Shown here in pieces: positions 5,655-6,695 of a DNA stretch of 6,695 nucleotides; the stretch's first letter is position 1; each line of letters begins with the position of its first letter. Location: contig DAIEIL010000085.1 of the NCBI GenBank assembly GCA_027352645.1, forward strand, positions 1-6,695, read 5' to 3'. The notes beneath the pieces are model-generated. The model did no database searches. It was not told the origin of the DNA and was given only the letters and a program-made list of their open reading frames with translations. A program made the position numbers and the translations under genes. This DNA is from Rhodobiaceae bacterium (GTDB lineage Bacteria; Pseudomonadota; Alphaproteobacteria; Parvibaculales; Parvibaculaceae).

Positions 5655-6586
5655 CAGTCGGAAAGCCGCACATCGAGATCGAGCATTTCGCGGCGCACGG
5701 CGTCGGGAAATTCCATCGGAATGAAATGCGTGGCGCGGCCGATGCGCAGCAACGTCGCATGCGGATCGCGTTGCCCCAGAAGCTCGGGCGCCGGCGCGCG
5801 GCAGGTGGAGCCGATGCCTGCATAGATGAGCGTCAACGGCGTCTGGAGCCTTGCAAGATCGGCCCAGATGTCGTGATCCTGCGCGCGGAAATTCGCCGCC
5901 TCCCAGGCGGGCGCACAGGCAAGCTCCACCTGCCCGTCGCTCCGGACTTTTGAACCGCCTTCGACATAATCGGCGATGAATTCTTCGGGCCATGTACGGA
6001 AAGCACCGCGTCCCTTATAGGCATTCACCATCGTCGCGCGATCCGGGAAGACCGCGCGGCGGCGCTCCGCGCCATCGGCGAGCGACAGCGGCCCGCCCTT
6101 GCGGCCGAGCATGCGATAAAGCTTCATGATCCGACGCGCCGAACGCGGCACCATGACGGGATCCACGAGAACGAGGCCGCGCACGAGGTCAGGCCGTTCG
6201 GCGGCAACCATGAGACTTGTCGCGCCGCCCATGGAGTGTCCACCGAGCAGGATCGGTCGGCCCGTTTCCTCGACAAATGGCTCGATGAAGCGGATGAGAT
6301 CGTCGCGGAAAATCGTCCAGCGGCGATGATCCGTCGGATCTGCGGGAAGCTGCGTCATCCCGTGCCCGCGCGCGTCCCATGCGCGGATGTGAAAGCGCGA
6401 GGCAAGCGGCGACAACAGGCTGTTATAGGTCATGCCGTTGAAGCCGTTGGCATGAGCGAAATGCAGCGCGGGAAGGTTCTTGCCCTGATTCCACTCTAGG
6501 AACGAGATCGCACCGTCTTCAAGCACAAGCTCGCGCCGCGCGGGCGCGGCTTCGCCGATATGCAGATTCATACTCGATACCGTCAT
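5654..6586 (-). CDS. Alpha/beta hydrolase (alpha/beta hydrolase fold-1 type)
   Basis: The 310-residue protein has the alpha/beta hydrolase core: FAHANGFNG at 43-51 for the oxyanion region, WDARGHG at 70-76, the nucleophile elbow GGHSMGG at 115-121 with S118, VLVDPV at 139-144 on strand 6, and a C-terminal ATHFIPMEFPD with H287. Residues about 145-240 form a cap. After strand 7, where the acid usually sits in a GxxD motif, the sequence reads YAGIGSTCRAP with no Asp; the acid may be D142 after strand 6, or the triad may be altered. No signal peptide is seen. Likely an esterase, lactonase or C-C hydrolase in the cytoplasm; substrate not assignable. The ATG overlaps the upstream crotonase stop (ATGA at 6586-6583), with GGAAAG at 6599-6594 as a plausible ribosome binding site, so the genes form an operon. 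An in-frame ATG five codons in is an alternative start. Confidence 0.9.
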   Translation of the reverse strand: MTVSSMNLHIGEAAPARRELVLEDGAISFLEWNQGKNLPALHFAHANGFNGMTYNSLLSPLASRFHIRAWDARGHGMTQLPADPTDHRRWTIFRDDLIRFIEPFVEETGRPILLGGHSMGGATSLMVAAERPDLVRGLVLVDPVMVPRSARRIMKLYRMLGRKGGPLSLADGAERRRAVFPDRATMVNAYKGRGAFRTWPEEFIADYVEGGSKVRSDGQVELACAPAWEAANFRAQDHDIWADLARLQTPLTLIYAGIGSTCRAPAPELLGQRDPHATLLRIGRATHFIPMEFPDAVRREMLDLDVRLSD

Positions 6587-6693
6587 GACGCCACTTTCCG
6601 GAAGTCGGGCTTGCGCTTCGAGAGGAAAGCGTCGACCGCTTCATGATGCTCTGGCGTCGTCCAGCATTCCTGAAGCGCATCCGTCTCGAGCTT
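6583..6693 (-). CDS. Enoyl-CoA hydratase/isomerase (crotonase) family protein, C-terminal fragment
   Basis: The minus-strand frame runs in from the right edge of the window and stops at TGA (6585-6583), giving the last 36 residues: LETDALQECWTTPEHHEAV is followed by DAFLSKRKPDFRKVAS. A helix ending with E-x-V-x-AFLxKRKPxF is the usual C-terminus of crotonase-family enzymes such as enoyl-CoA hydratase, where it packs over the active site of a neighbouring subunit. The catalytic glutamates lie upstream of the window and cannot be checked. Its stop overlaps the start of the alpha/beta hydrolase by 4 nt (ATGA), so the two are translationally coupled. The fragment is short, so the call rests on the tail only. 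Confidence 0.72.
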   Translation of the reverse strand, partial: KLETDALQECWTTPEHHEAVDAFLSKRKPDFRKVAS

Positions 6694-6695
6694 CT

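Noticed and set aside
5655..5993. Upstream extension of the 82-residue gene to a 195-residue protein
   Set aside because: The extra 113 residues are an Arg/Cys/Ala-rich reading of the hydrolase gene in another frame; the start at 5654 gives a normal coupled overlap.

Overview
This is a GC-rich, tightly packed bacterial window. Gene style and protein families suggest an alphaproteobacterium with a large lipid and acyl-CoA repertoire (something like Parvibaculum or a relative). This is inferred from resemblance, not from a marker gene. No rRNA, tRNA, CRISPR array, insertion sequence or phage gene is visible.

Layout. On the + strand come: the 3' end of a MaoC-type (R)-enoyl-CoA hydratase gene (1-216); a non-coding stretch with a strong hairpin (217-341); a four-helix membrane protein resembling styrene-oxide isomerase StyC (342-794); a short gap with two 21-bp-spaced direct half-sites (812-847); a GlxA-type regulator made of a DJ-1/PfpI domain plus an AraC helix-turn-helix domain (875-1912); a stand-alone DJ-1/PfpI protein of the isonitrile hydratase type, overlapping it by 11 nt (1902-2522); an HSL-family esterase (2595-3560); and two adjacent paralogous double hot-dog thioesterase-like genes (3568-4470, 4503-5417). 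On the - strand, converging on these, come: the 3' end of a crotonase-type gene (6583-6693); an alpha/beta hydrolase starting inside its stop codon (5654-6586); and an unrecognised 82-residue protein coupled to the hydrolase by a 1-nt overlap (5406-5654). The two convergent sets overlap by 12 nt at their ends.

How the genes may work together. The partial genes at both edges are acyl-CoA enzymes and the centre is rich in esterases and thioesterases, so the region reads as an accessory catabolic neighbourhood for lipids, esters or CoA-thioesters. The GlxA-type regulator and its partner look like a sensor/regulator plus a paralogous enzyme or binding protein, possibly autoregulated through the half-sites just upstream. 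The exact substrates cannot be read from the sequence. The least ordinary features are the StyC-like protein, the regulator/stand-alone DJ-1 pair with its candidate operator, and the back-to-back double hot-dog genes, in one of which a domain has lost its GHMN motif. None of these amounts to clear proof of a new system.
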